Source: Zygnema circumcarinatum (lineage: Eukaryota; Streptophyta; Zygnematophyceae; Zygnematales; Zygnemataceae). From it: a stretch of DNA of 59,222 nucleotides. The stretch spans positions 2,595,263 through 2,654,484 of the forward strand of contig CM074815.1 in assembly GCA_037447605.1 (NCBI GenBank), written 5' to 3'. Both the position numbers and the translations under genes were made by a program. The notes beneath the pieces were generated by a model. The model saw only the letters and a program-made list of their open reading frames with translations, was not told the DNA's origin and did no database searches. This document shows, piece by piece, positions 14,104 to 26,274 of the stretch (its first letter is position 1; each line of letters begins with the position of its first letter).

Positions 14104-17100
14104 CTACACATAGACGGCTATGAGGAATATGAGGAGATAGAGGATGGGCATGATGACGAGGAAGCACTGGTCAACCCTAATGATGACACTCGCCAGATGG
14201 TACGGATCCTCCAAAAGGGAGAGGGACTTGTTGAGGTCCGCAAGAGCCTCTTGAAGGCGCTCCATTTTGTCGTTTTGCTCCACGGGGAGAGAGGAGAGGC
14301 GGTTGGCGGAGGCTTGGGGGGAGGACAAGTTTGAGAACAACTGAAAGTTTCAAAGAGGAAAAAAGAAGGGGGGAGGGGAGAGAGAAGGCGAGGGAGGGAG
14401 GGAGGGAGGAGGGGGAGAATCAGGTATAGTAAACATGGCAGAGAGAGGGAGAGAGGGAGTGGCGGAGATATAACGAGAGAAGTAGAGAGGCAGGGAGACA
14501 GAGGGAGAGCAAAAGAGAGCGAGAGAGAGGCAGAAAGAGGCAGACATAGGCAGAGAGAAAGAGAGGGAATGAGAGGGGGAGAGAGAGAGGGAAAGAGCGG
14601 GAGAGAGAGATACTCACTCGAGAAATCGACGACTTATGCGACGATCCGGAACTTTTTGGGCTATCTCCCAAATTTTCCGATGCCGAGTTTGCGGAAAAAT
14701 CTTCGCTTAAAGTTTTACTTTTCCGAAATTGTTTAGTTTGAACTTCTAAATTTTTCCGCCCAATTTTGACGACTCTTTTTTGGATCCACCCGCCGTCGCC
14801 CTCCTTAAGAAAATTTATTCCTCTCCTTAAACTTCCAATACTCGAAAACTGAATTTTCGGTTGCAATAATTCAGGTGCTGCCCGCGGCTTTTTTTCCGAA
14901 CTGACCGTGTCTTTTTCTGTGATTTTTCCATTCGAAGAAATTGCCTCGCCACTGTTAGTCGAAATTTCTTTCTTTTTCTCCTGCCCCAAAGAAAAATTTC
15001 CCGGTAGATCCTCCACGTTGCTTGTCCCTTTCATTGGTGGAGAAATTTCGTTTTCGTTGCCCGAATTTGATCTTTGGGCGTCAAAATTTTCATTCTGCCC
15101 GAAAGAAATCCTTCCAGGTCCATTTTCCGACCCGGACGTTCCCAAATCCAATTCTATTTCGTCAAAATTTTCACTTTTGGACCTCCGGGAGCGAAGTGTC
15201 GTCGGATTTTTTTTCCGAAAAATGGACGGGCTCGGAATTTCCGAAATTACATTTTGGGACCTGCTTCGTGTGCGAGCACTAATGGGGTTGGAAAATGGGG
15301 TATCGCCATCTACCCCATTTTCCGACGAACTTAAAAAGGTTTTTTTCCTCGCCTCGACTTCTGAAACTTTTTCGGATAATTGCTCGGCGTCTTTTTTGTG
15401 TTGATGAAGGTCCTGTTGAGCAGGAAAAGAGAGGAATGGAAAGTGGGGGAGAGGGAGGGAGGGAGGGAGGGAAGGGGGAGAGAGGGAATGAGTGAGATGG
15501 AGAGGGAGAGACAGGGGAGAGCGAGAGAGAGGGAGAGAAGGGGAGAGAGGGGGAGAAAGGGAGGGAGGAAGGGAGGGAGAGGGAGACAGAAACAGGAGTG
15601 AAGGCGACTGGAGAGAGTAAGAGAAAGAGAAGGGAGTGCACGAGATCGGGAGAGGGAGGGGAATGAGAGGGGACAGTAAAGGAGAGAGAAATGGCCTTAG
15701 CAGGAAGGGGGAGAGGGAGAGTGAGTGGGAGAGAAATAGCGAGAGAGAGAGAGAGAGAGGGATAGAGCAAGAGTGAGAGAGAGAGAGAGGTAGTCTTTTA
15801 CCTGGCGTGATATGAAGTGCACTACGACCGACTCAATAATTGTCAGTGCAATCGCCGCATACGACAGCAGAATTAAAATGTGCAATTTTGTCACGTAGCT
15901 CGCATCGGGCAGCTGGACAAAAAAAAAAGCAGAATATTAATTGCATTTCTTCCTGAAAGTTCATTCCTTACAAAATTTCAACCCATTTTTGGGTTTAATA
16001 AATCCCTAGCCCCTAGCCCCCTAGCCCCCCCTACCCCCCCCTACCCTCCCCTACCCCCCCCTACCCCCTAGCCCCTACCCCTACCCCCACCCCCTACCCC
16101 TACCCCCACCCCCTACCCCCTAGCCCCTAGCCCCCTCTCCCCTACCCCCTACCCCCTAGCCCCTAGCCCCTAGCCCCTACCCCCCACCCCTAGCCCCCTA
16201 GCCCCCACTCCCCCTACCCCCTACTCCCTACCCCCTAGCCTCCCTACTCCCCTACCCCTAGCCCCTAGCCCCCTAGCTGCCCCTAGCTCCCAGCTCCCTA
16301 GCTCCCTAGCTCCCTAGCTCCTAGCTCCCTAGCCCCCTAGCTCCCTAGCTCCCCAGCCCCTAGCCCCTAGTAGCCCCTAGCCCCCTAGCCCCTAGCCCCC
16401 TAGCCCCTAGCCCCTAGCCCCTAGCCCCCTACCCCCTAGCCCCTAGCCCCTAGCCCCTAGCCCCCTAGCCCCTAGCCCCCTAGCCCCTAGCCCCCCCCTA
16501 GCCCCCTAGCCCCTAGCCCCTAGGCCCCCTAGCCCCTAGCCCCTAGCCCCTAGGCCCCCTAGCCCCTAGCCCCTAGCCCCTAGCCCCTAGCCCCTAGCCC
16601 CTAGCCCCCTAGCCCCTAGCCCCTAGCCCCTAGCCCCTAGCCCCTAGCCCCTAGCCCCCTAGCCCCTAGCCCCCTAGCCCCTAGCCCCTAGCCCCTAGCC
16701 CCTAGCCCCTAGCCCCTAGCCCCCTAGCCCCTACCCCTAGCTCCCTAGCTCCCTAGCTCCCTAGCCCCTACTCCCCCTAGCTCCCTAGCCCCTAGCCCCT
16801 AGCCCCCTAGCCTCCCTAGCCCCTACTCCCCTAGCCCCTAGCTCCCTAGCTCCCTAGCTCCCCTAGCCCCTACCTCCCCTAGCTCCCTAGCCCCTAGCCC
16901 CCTAGCCCCTAGCCCCTAGCCCCTACCCCTAGCCCCTAGCCCCTAGCCCCTCAGCTCCTAGCCCCTAGCTCCCTAGCTCCCTAGCTCCTAGCCTCCCTAG
17001 CCCCCAGCTCCCTAGCCCCTACTCCCCTAGCCCCTAGCTCCCTAGCCCCTACCCCTAGCCCCCTAGCCTCCCAGCCCCTAGCCTCCCTAGCCCCTAGTCT

Positions 17101-20100
17101 CCTAGCCCCTAGCTCCCCACCCCCTAGCCCCTAGCCCCCTAGCCTCTAGCCCCCTAGCCCCTAGCCTCTACCCCCTAGCCCCTACCCCCACCCCCACCCC
17201 TAGCCCCCACCCCCACCCCCACCCCCACCCCCACCCCCTACCCCCTACTCCCTACCCCTACCCCCTAGCCCTACTCCCTGCCCCTACCCCTACCCCCTGC
17301 CCCCTACCCCCTACCCCCTGCCCCTACCCCTAGCCCCTACCCCCCTACCCCTAGCCCCTACCCCCCTTACCCTACGCCCCCTCCCTACCCCTAGCCCCTA
17401 CCCCCCTTACCCTACGCCCCCTCCCTACCCCTAGCCCCTACGCCCCCTACCCCTAGCCCCTGGCCCCTACCCCTACCCCTGGCCCCTGGCCCCTACCCCC
17501 TGCCCCTACCCCTGGCCCCTACCCCTGGCCCCTGCCCCTGGCCCTGGCCCCTGGCCCTGGCCCCTGGCCCCTGGCCCCTGGCCCCTGGCCCTGGCCCCTG
17601 GCCCTGGCCCCTGGCCCTGGCCCCTGGCCTGGCCCCTGGCCCCTGGCCCCTGGCCCTGCCCCCTGGCCCTGGCCCCTGCCCCTGGCCCCTGCCCCCTGGC
17701 CCCTGGCCCCCTGGCCCTGGCCCCTGGCCCCTATTTCTTCCCCTGGCCCCTGGCCCCCTGGCCCCTGGCCCTGCCCCTGGCCCCTGGCCCTGGCCCCTGC
17801 CCCCTGGCCCCTGGCCCTGGCCCTGCCCCTGGCCCTGGCCCCTGGCCCTGGCCCCTAGCCCCTAGCACCTAGCCACTACCCCCTAGCCCCTAGCCCCTAG
17901 CCCCCCCTAGCCCCTACCCCTAGCCCCTACCCCCCTTACCCTACGCCCCCTCCCTACCCCCTCCCTACCCCTACCCCTAGCCCCTACCCCCCTTACCCCT
18001 ACGCCCCCCCCTACCCCCCTTACCCTACGCCCCCTCCCTACCCCTAGCCCCTACCCCCCTTACCCTACGCCCCCTCCCTACCCCTAGCCCCTACCCCCCT
18101 TACCCTACGCCCCCTCCCTACCCCTAGCCCCTACCCCCTAGCCCCTACCCCCTAGCCCCTAGCCCCCCTACCCCCTAGCCCCTAGCCCCTAGCCCCTAGC
18201 CCCTAGCCCCTAGCCCCTAGCCCCTAGCCCCTAGCCCCTGGCCCCTAGCCCCTACCCCTAGCCCCTAGCCCCTAGCCCCTACCCCCTGGCCCCTAGCCCC
18301 CGGCCCCTAGCCCCTGGCCCCTAGCCCCTGGCCCCTAGCCCCTAGCCCCTAGCCCCTGGCCCCTGGCCCTGGCCCCTGCCCCTAGCCCCTGCCCCTGCCC
18401 CTGCCCCTGGCCCCTGCCCCTACCCCCTGCCCCTACCCCTACCCCTACCCCCCTGCCCCTACCCCCTACCCCTACCCCTAGCTCCCTACTCCCCTAGCCC
18501 CTAGCCCCTACCCCCTACCCCCTACCCCTACCCCCTGCCCCCTACCCCCTACCCCCTGCCCCTACCCCTAGCCCCTAGCCCCCTAGCCCCTAGCCCCTAG
18601 CCCCTAGCCCCCTAGCCCCTAGCCCCTAGCCCCCTACCCCCTGCCCCTACCCCCTGCCCCTGGCCCCTGGCCCCTGGCCCCTGGCCCTGGCCCCTGGCTG
18701 GCCCCTGGCCCCTGGCCCTGGCCCCTGGCTGGCCCCTGGCCCTGGCCCCCTGGCCCCTGGCCCTGGCCCCTGCCCCTGGCCCCTGCCCCTGCCCCCTGGC
18801 CTGGCCCCTGGCCCCTGGCCCTGGCCCTGGCCCTGGCCCCTGGCCCTGGCCCCTGGCCCTGGCCCCTGGCCCCTGGCCCCTGACCCTGCCCCTGGCCCCT
18901 GGCCCTGGCCCTGCCCCTGGCCCCCTGGCCCCTGGCCCCTGCCCCCTGGCCCCTGGCCCCTGGCCCCTGGCCCCTGGCCCTGGCCCTGGCCCTGGCCCCT
19001 GCCCCTGGCCCCTGGCCCTGGCCCCTGGCCCTGGCCCCTAGCCCCTACCCCTAGCCCCTACCCCCCTTACCCTACGCCCCCTACCCCTAGCCCCTAGCCC
19101 CTACCCCCCCTAGCCCCTACCCCCCCTAGCCCCTAGCCCCTAGCCCCTAGCCCCTACCCCCCCTAGCCCCTAGCCCCTAGCCCCTACCCCCCCTAGCCCC
19201 TAGCCCCTAGCCCCTAGCCCCTACCCCCCCTAGCCCCTAGCCCCTAGCCCCTAGCCCCCTAGCCCCTAGCCCCTACCCCCTAGCCCCTAGCCCCTAGCCC
19301 CCTAGCCCCTAGCCCCCCCCTAGCCCCTAGCCCCTAGCCCCTACCCCCTAGCCCCTAGCCCCTAGCCCCTAGCCCCTAGCCCCTAGCCCCCAGCCCCTAG
19401 CCCCTAGCCCCTACCCCCTAGCCCCTGGCCCCTGGCCCCTAGCCCCTACCCCCAGCCCCTAGCCCCTAGCCCCTGGCCCCTGCCCCTGGCCCCTGGCCCT
19501 GGCCCCTGGCCCCTGGCCCCTGGCCCCTACCCCCTGGCCCCTGGCCCCTGGCCCTGGCCCCTGGCCCCTGGCCCTGGCCCTGGCCCTGGCCCCTGGCCCC
19601 TGGCCCCTGGCCCTGGCCCCTGCCCCTGGCCCCTGGCCCCTGGCCCCTGCCCCCTGGCCCTGGCCCCTGGCCCCTGCCCCTGGCCCCTGGCCCCTACCCC
19701 TGGCCCCTGGCCCTGGCCCCCTGGCCCCTAGCCCCTAGCCCCTAGCCCCTAGCCCCTGGCCCTGGCCCCTACCCCTGGCCCCTAGCCCCTGGCCCCTAGC
19801 CCCTACCCCCTAGCCCCTGGCCCTGGCCCCTGGCCCCTGGCCCCTGGCCCCTACCCCCTGGCCCCTGGCCCCTGGCCTGGCCCCTGGCCCCTGGCCCTGG
19901 CCCCTGGCCCCTGGCCCCTGGCCCCTGGCCCCTGGCCCCTGGCCCTGGCCCTGGCCCCTGGCCCCTGGCCCCTGGCCCTGGCCCCTGGCCCCTGGCCCTG
20001 GCCCCTGCCCCTGGCCCCTGGCCCCTGGCCCCTACCCCTGGCCCCTGGCCCCTGGCCCCTGGCCCCTACCCCTGGCCCCCTGGCCCCTGGCCCCTGGCCC

Positions 20101-23100
20101 CTGCCCCCTGGCCCCTGGCCCTGGCCCCTGCCCCTAGCCCCTGGCCCCTGGCCCCCTGGCCTAGCCCCTGGCCCCTACCCCTACCCCCTAGCCCCTGGCC
20201 CTGGCCCCTACCCCCTGGCCCCCTGGCCCTGGCCCCTAGCCCCTGGCCCTGGCCCCTGGCCCCTGGCCCCTGGCCCCTGGCCCCTGGCCCCTGGCCCCTG
20301 GCCCCTGGCCCTGGCCCCTGCCCCTGGCCCCTACCCCCTGCCCCTACCCCTGGCCCTGGCCCTGGCCCTGGCCCCTGGCCCCTGGCCCCTATTTGGCCCC
20401 TGGCCCTGGCCCCTGGCCCTGCCCCCTGGCCTGGCCCCTGGCCCTGGCCCCTGGCCCCTGGCCCCTGCCCCTGGCCCTGGCCCTGGCCCTGGCCCTGGCC
20501 CTGGCCCTGGCCCTGGCCCTGGCCCTGGCCCCTGCCCCTGGCCCCTGGCTGGCCCCTGCCCCTAGCCCCCTAGCTAGCCCCTAGCCCCTACCCCTAGCCC
20601 CCTAGCTAGCCCCTGGCCCCTACCCCCTAGCCCCTAGCCCCTGGCCCCTAGCCCCTAGCCCCTAGCCCCTACCCCCTAGACCCTAGCCCCTAGACCCTAG
20701 CCCCTGGCCCCTACCCCCTAGCCCCTAGCCCCTAGCCCCTAGCCCCTGGCCCTAGCCCCTACCCCCTGGCCCTGGCCCCTGCCCCTAGCCCCTGGCCTAG
20801 CCCCTGGCCCCTGGCCCCCTGGCCTAGCCCCTACCCCCCTGGCCCCTGGCCCTGGCCCCTACCCCCTGGCCCCTGGCCCCTGGCCCTGGCCCCTACCCCC
20901 TGGCCCCCTGGCCTAGCCCCTACCCCTGGCCCTGGCCCCTGGCCCCTACCCCCTGGCCCCTGGCCCTGGCCCTGGCCCCTGGCCTAGCCCTAGCCCCTAG
21001 CCCCTGGCCCCTGGCCCTGGCCCCTATTTCTTCTTCTAGCCCCTACCCCCTGGCCTAGCCCCTACCCCTAGCCCCTACCCCTGGCCCCTGGCCCTGGCCC
21101 TAGCCCCTGGCCCCTGCCCCCTGGCCCCTGGCCCCTGGCCTAGCCCCTGGCCCCTGCCCCTGGCCCCTGGCCCCCTGGCCTAGCCCCTGGCCCCTAGCCC
21201 CTAGCCCCCCCCCTAGCCCCTAGCCCCCCCCCCTAGCCCCTAGCCCCTACCCCCTAGCCCCTAGCCCCTAGCCCCTAGCCCCTACCCCCTAGCCCCTAGC
21301 CCCTACCCCCCTTACCCTACGCCCCCTCCCTACCCCTAGCCCCTAGCCCCTACCCCCCCTAGCCCCCTCCCTACCCCTAGCCCCTACCCCCTAGCCCCTA
21401 GCCCCTGGCCCCTGGCCCCTGGCTGGCCCCTGCCCCTGGCCCCTGGCTGGCCCCTGGCCCCTACCCCCTGGCCCTGGCCCCTGGCCCCTGGCCCCTACCC
21501 CCTGGCCCCTGGCCCCTGGCCTGGCCCCCTGGCCTGGCCTGGCCCCTGGCCCTGGCCCTGGCCCTGGCCCCTGGCCTGGCCCCTGGCCCCTGGCCCCTGC
21601 CCCCTGGCCCCTGGCCCTGGCCCCTGGCCCCTGCCCCTGGCCTGGCCCCTGGCCCCTGGCCCCTGGCCCCTGCCCCCTGGCCCTGGCCCCTGGCCCCTGG
21701 CCCCTGCCCCTGGCCCCTGGCCCCTGGCCCCTGGCCCCTGCCCCTGGCCCCTGGCCCTGGCCCTGGCCCTGGCCCTGGCCCTGGCCCCTATTTCATTTCC
21801 CCCCTGGCCCTGGCCCCTGGCCCCTAGCCCCTACCCCCTAGCCCCTAGCCCCTAGCCCCTAGCCCCTAGCCCCTAGCCCCTACCTGCGCGGTGATGACGA
21901 ACTGCAGCGTGGTGAGGCTGAGGAAGAACGTGACGCCGAGGGCGAGGCGCGCGCCCAGCTCGTGCGGATGAATCGAGACGGACAGGAAGGCCAGGTGCAC
22001 CATCAGGACCATGGGCACGATGATCTGGGGGGAGGAGGAGGAGGGGGGAAGGTGTTGGCAAGGGAGAGAGGGAGGGAGGGAGGGAGTGAGTGAGGGAGGG
22101 AGGGAGAGAGGGGGGAGGGATTCTAGGTCTCTTCACGAGAGAGAGAGTGGAAGCGAAGGAGGGAGGGAGAGAGGGAGGGAGAGATTCTAGGTCTCTTCAC
22201 GCGAGAAAGAGAGGAAGCGAAGGAGGGAGGGAGAGAAGGAGGGAGAGATTCTAGGTCTCTTCACGAGAGAGAGAGAGGAAGCGAAGGAGGGGGAGAGAGA
22301 GAGAGATCCTCGGCTCTCTTCAAGCGAGAGAGGGAGAATTGCAAATATTAGGACCACTCCAACAGGGAGAGAGAGAGAGAGAGTGGAAGAGAGAGATCAC
22401 CTAGGATGCCTTCAACTATGGACGAGAGAGACATGGAGAGAGAGAGGGATTTTCTACCCTTTCTCTCTCTTTCACTCACATTGTAAACATAGTAATTACT
22501 GAGCCGATCCACATTGATAGATATCACAAATAACGTTTCTCCATTTGGGCTGCAGCTCAAAAGGTCGCCTTCGATAATGACGGATCCCGACAGCGAATCC
22601 AAGCTCGCCACGTCAGCATTGGCGGAGGCTTCTAATTGGCGGAGCCCCTCCGCGTTCAGACTGTTCAGCGCACACTGTCCGCTTTTCGCCACTGAGCTCA
22701 CAAATGGGAACGGGTCGGCTGCCCGTACGGAAGAAAAGGGGAGAAAAAAAAGTACTTCAAGAACATAAATTATGAAAGGTTTTCAAAACAGAACATAACA
22801 TGCGTAACATAAAAAGAAAACATAAACGGAGGACATCGCCACATCCCAGTTCTTGAACACCTTACTCACTTTCCCCCTCCCCCCCCACCCCCCCCCCCCC
22901 CCAAAAAAAAACATATTCCAACCTCCGAACCCTAAAACTCTAATGTAATTCCAAAACCCCCTCCCCCCCTCTCCATCCCTCCCCCCACTCCCTCCCCCCA
23001 CTCCCTCTCCCTCCCCCCACTCCCTCTCCCTCCCCCCACCCCCTCTCCCTCCCCCCACTCCCTCCCCCTCTCTCCCTCCCTCTCCCTCCCTCTCACCCAG

Positions 23101-25811
23101 CGTCAGCCAGAGGCAACCCCTTTACAGTTTGTCGAGTCGCGATGGCCGGTGGCGTGTACGGAGGCTCTGCCGCAGCGCCACCGTAGCCGTCATCACGGAG
23201 GGTAGAAGAGGGGCTGCACAGCGGGAGGTCGGCGGCCGGACGGAACCGGAACCGGGGGACTGCGGCCCCTGCACCCCGCAGGCGAGGCAGCTGGGGGAGG
23301 AGAGGGAGGAGGGAGGGAGGGAGGGAGGGGAGGAGGAGGGAGGAGGAGGGAGGGAGGGAGGGGAGGGGGAGTGGGGAGGAGTGGGGAAGGAGGGAGGGGA
23401 GGGAGGGAGAGAGGGAGGAAGGGAGGGGGGAGGGAGAGGATGAGGGAGAGGGAGAGGGAGATGGAGAGGGAGAGGGAGGGGAGGAGTGGGGAAGGAGGGA
23501 AGCGGACGGGGAGGGGGAGTGGGAGAGGGAAGGGGCAAAGATAGCAGAGGATGGGCGATAGAGGAGGAGAGACGGAAGGGGGGACAAAGCAGGAAGGGAA
23601 AGGGAGAGAGGGAGGGAAGGGGAAGAGGAGAGGGGAAAGGGAGGGCGATAGAGGGAGAGGGGGAGAAGAGGAGGAAAGGGAGGAGGGAGGGAGAGAGAGG
23701 AGAGGAGAGGGGGAGAGAAGGGCAAGTTGGAAGGAGAGAGAGCAGTCTTCTAGGCCATGATAAAAGCTTTACCTGCTTGTCGAATGGAAAATCTTTGAAT
23801 GCTAATGGAGAATAGTAAACAGCTGCGTCAATAAAATGAAAAAACCGGTGGTTAGTTCATTCCTAGTCAATATTACAGATGAACTATGTGCCAAACACTT
23901 AGATTTGAAACACTTAAATTTTAACTTCGTCGCCATACGAAAAAAAGGAGTCACCCTTTTCTCTTCTTTGTTCAATGAGAGAACAGAGGGCCATCATCCA
24001 TTCTGGCCACTCACGACGCGCCACGTGGCACCACGCTCACCATGAACTCGTTTTGACCACGCGACCGCTGACGCGTGCGTTGCATTGCCAGCGAATGAGA
24101 TCGCTTCTGTGACGTCATCACCCACATCATGACATCAACATGAAGAAATTAGCAAACTGGACATTAGGGTTTTGCGTGTTAGGGTGCATTGAAAAAGAAA
24201 AAATATCAAGCGGTCCAAAACGCTGGCAAGCAAGCTCTACGAAAGACGCCTAGATTCTCCATCCAAACCCTAAACCCTAAACCCCTACATTCACCATCCA
24301 AACTCTAAAACCCTCCACCCCTACAACCTCCCTCCCACCCCTAAAACCCTCCACCCCTACATCCTCCCTTCCAACCCTAAAACCCTCCACCCCTACATCC
24401 TCCCTCCCACCTCTAAAACCCTCCACCCCTCCATCCTCCCTCCCCAACCCTCCAACCCCTAAAACCCTCCACCCCTCCATCCTCCCTCCCCAACCCTCCA
24501 ACCCCTAAAACCCTCCACCCCTCCATCCTCCCTCCCCAACCCTCCCACCCCTCCAACCCCTTAAACCCTAAACCCCAGGCCCTCCTCCCGGGCGGCGGTT
24601 GCCTGCCCTACCCTGTTCCGTGCGCTCCTCGGGCAGCGCCTCCGCGTTGGCGAGCGCGGCGGAGGGCAGCCAGAGGTCCGCGCAGCACCAGGCCTGCCCC
24701 GCGTTGCAGAGCCGCGAGCAGGGGGCCCCGCGCCGGGTCGCGGCCACCACCGACGGCCAAGCTGGGGCGCCGCCGGACTCAGGGAGAGTCGCTTTAGTCA
24801 GATTCTTAGTCAGGTTCTTTTTAGTCAGGTTCTTTTAGTCAGATTCTTTTTAGTCAGGTTCTTTTTAGTCAGATTATTTTTAGTCAGGTCTTAGTCAGAT
24901 TCTTTTTAGTCAGATATCTTAGTCAGATTCCTTGTAGTCAGATCTTAGACAGGTTCTCTTTAGTCAGATCTTAGTCAGGTGTTTTGTAGTCAGATCTTAG
25001 TCATATTCTTTTAAGACAGATCTGAGTCAGATTCTCGTTAGTCAGATCTTAGTCAGATTCTTTGTAGTCATATTCTTAGTCAGATTCTGACACAACGCGA
25101 CGTAGTGCAAGGCAGTGCAATGCAAAGGATGAAGACCCTTGCTATGAAACAAATAAGACAGCATGAACGACCATGAAAAAATCCGAACGATGCAATGCCT
25201 CTCTCCCTCTCCCTCTCCCTCTCCCTCTCCTGGTCAAATTTCAGGCTCCCTCTCTTCAAGCCTATGGAAGCTACCGCTTGGATTACGCGCACCTCGAGGA
25301 TCCTCCCAACTGAAGCGTATGAAGAGCATCGCCTCAAACTGATAGTTGTTGTCTGCAGAGGAGTTAAAAAAACAAAACGAAAAATGAAAATTAATTTTAG
25401 ATCTCTGTCATTATGACGAGTACATTCCAACACCAAGAAATTTCAACTGCAGTCCTCGTCCAACACCCCAATCTTATTTTTAAATCCAAATCTAAGCTTA
25501 CCCCTGATTCTGACCCAATTCTTAGCTTCACTCCTAATCTAAAATCTAACGTAAATTCTCCCTAACTTTAACGATACTCAAAGTCTTAGCCTAACTTCAA
25601 CCAGAGGATGAACCTTAACCCTAACCCTAATCCCAATTCTAACCCTAACCTAAATCCAAACCATGACCATGACCCTAACCCTAACCCTAATGCTTTCGCT
25701 AACCCTGATTTTAATCCTAACCTTAACCCTGACTTAACCTTAACCTACTTAACCCCTACCCTTAACCTAACCCTAACCCTAACCCAAACCCTACCCTTAC
25801 CCCTAACCCTA

Positions 25812-25861
<50 letters not shown>

Positions 25862-26274
25862 CCTAACTCTAACCCAAAATTTTAACCCTAACCCTAACCC
25901 TAACCCTAATTCTAACCCTAACCAACCCTAACCCTAACCCTAACACTAACCCTAACACTAACCCTAACTCAATCCAAACTCTCCTAATTCCATACTTCCG
26001 AAAAACCCTAAAACCCCTCAAAGTTCGTACCATCGACCATGAAGAGGCGGTCCAGAAACACGGTCACGAACACGTCCACGGGGGACCCGTCGGCCGTCGG
26101 CGGGGCCAGGCCCTGCCCTTTGAACGGCGAGGCTTGTTGGGCGCAAACTTGCGCACTCATGCTTTGGAACAATCCTAGGGCCACGCAAAACCCTACGAAC
26201 CGGCATTGCCGCCAAAACCCTAACGCCGCAAGGGCCGGCGATCGGGACGCATTTGGGGGGCCATGGCGGGACAT
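14104..26274 (-). CDS. Pentameric ligand-gated ion channel subunit (Cys-less), ten exons
   Basis: Exons: 26274-26031, 25352-25293, 24791-24612, 23822-23773, 23290-23097, 22718-22480, 22024-21884, 15912-15802, 15412-14618 and 14340-14104; about 749 residues. In order: N-terminal hydrophobic segment; GQGLAPP; FVTVFLDRLFMVD; YQFEAMLFIRFSWEDPR; CSRLC and CC before LWLP; FPFDKQ, the hallmark of the family; TLFVISINVDR before TM1; TM1 IVPMVLMVHLAFL; TM2 GARLALGVTFFLSLTTLQ; TM3 HILILLSYAAIALTII; a 300-residue Ser/Lys-rich cytoplasmic loop; TM4 ending FLIAVYV. No cysteines flank FPFD, as in bacterial channels. GAR at the inner end of TM2 resembles anion channels (PAR). Phases agree except exon 5 to 6, where one base is in excess. 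It should sit in a membrane as a pentamer; the ligand is unknown. Its paralogue is the divergent neighbour at 27092. Confidence 0.9.
15985..21883. repeat. 5.9-kb CCCCTAG/CCCCTGG/CCCCTAC array filling one intron
   Basis: The whole TM2-TM3 intron is short C-rich units: CCCCTAG and CCCTAC blocks, then CCCCTGG blocks, alternating in domains. A longer unit (CCCCTTACCCTACGCCCCC, followed by CTCCCTACCCC) recurs near 17370, 17930, 18010-18115, 19065 and 21310. A few interruptions read TATTTCTTC or TATTTCATT (17732, 21026, 21789). The gene runs on the minus strand, so its pre-mRNA carries the G-rich strand (GGGGCTA, GGGGCCA). Confidence 0.97.
24250..24585. repeat. CCCTAAAACCCTCCACCCCT minisatellite in channel intron
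   Basis: Units of roughly 35-50 bp combine CCCTAAAACCCT with CCATCCTCCCTCCC. They lie between exons 4 and 3 of the minus-strand channel. Confidence 0.85.
24792..25090. repeat. TTAGTCAGATTCTTTT minisatellite in channel intron
   Basis: About 15 degenerate copies of a TTAGTCAG[A/G]TTCTTTT unit start at the splice acceptor of exon 3 (24792). Confidence 0.85.
25605..25975. repeat. Interstitial CCCTAA / CCCTCA repeats in channel intron 1
   Basis: Degenerate AACCCTAACCCTAA with a pure ACCCTC block at about 25811-25864, between exons 2 and 1 of the minus-strand channel. Confidence 0.9.

Noticed and set aside
15985-21883. CRISPR-like or centromeric array
   Set aside because: Units are 6-8 bp with no unique spacers, and flanking exons prove it is intronic.
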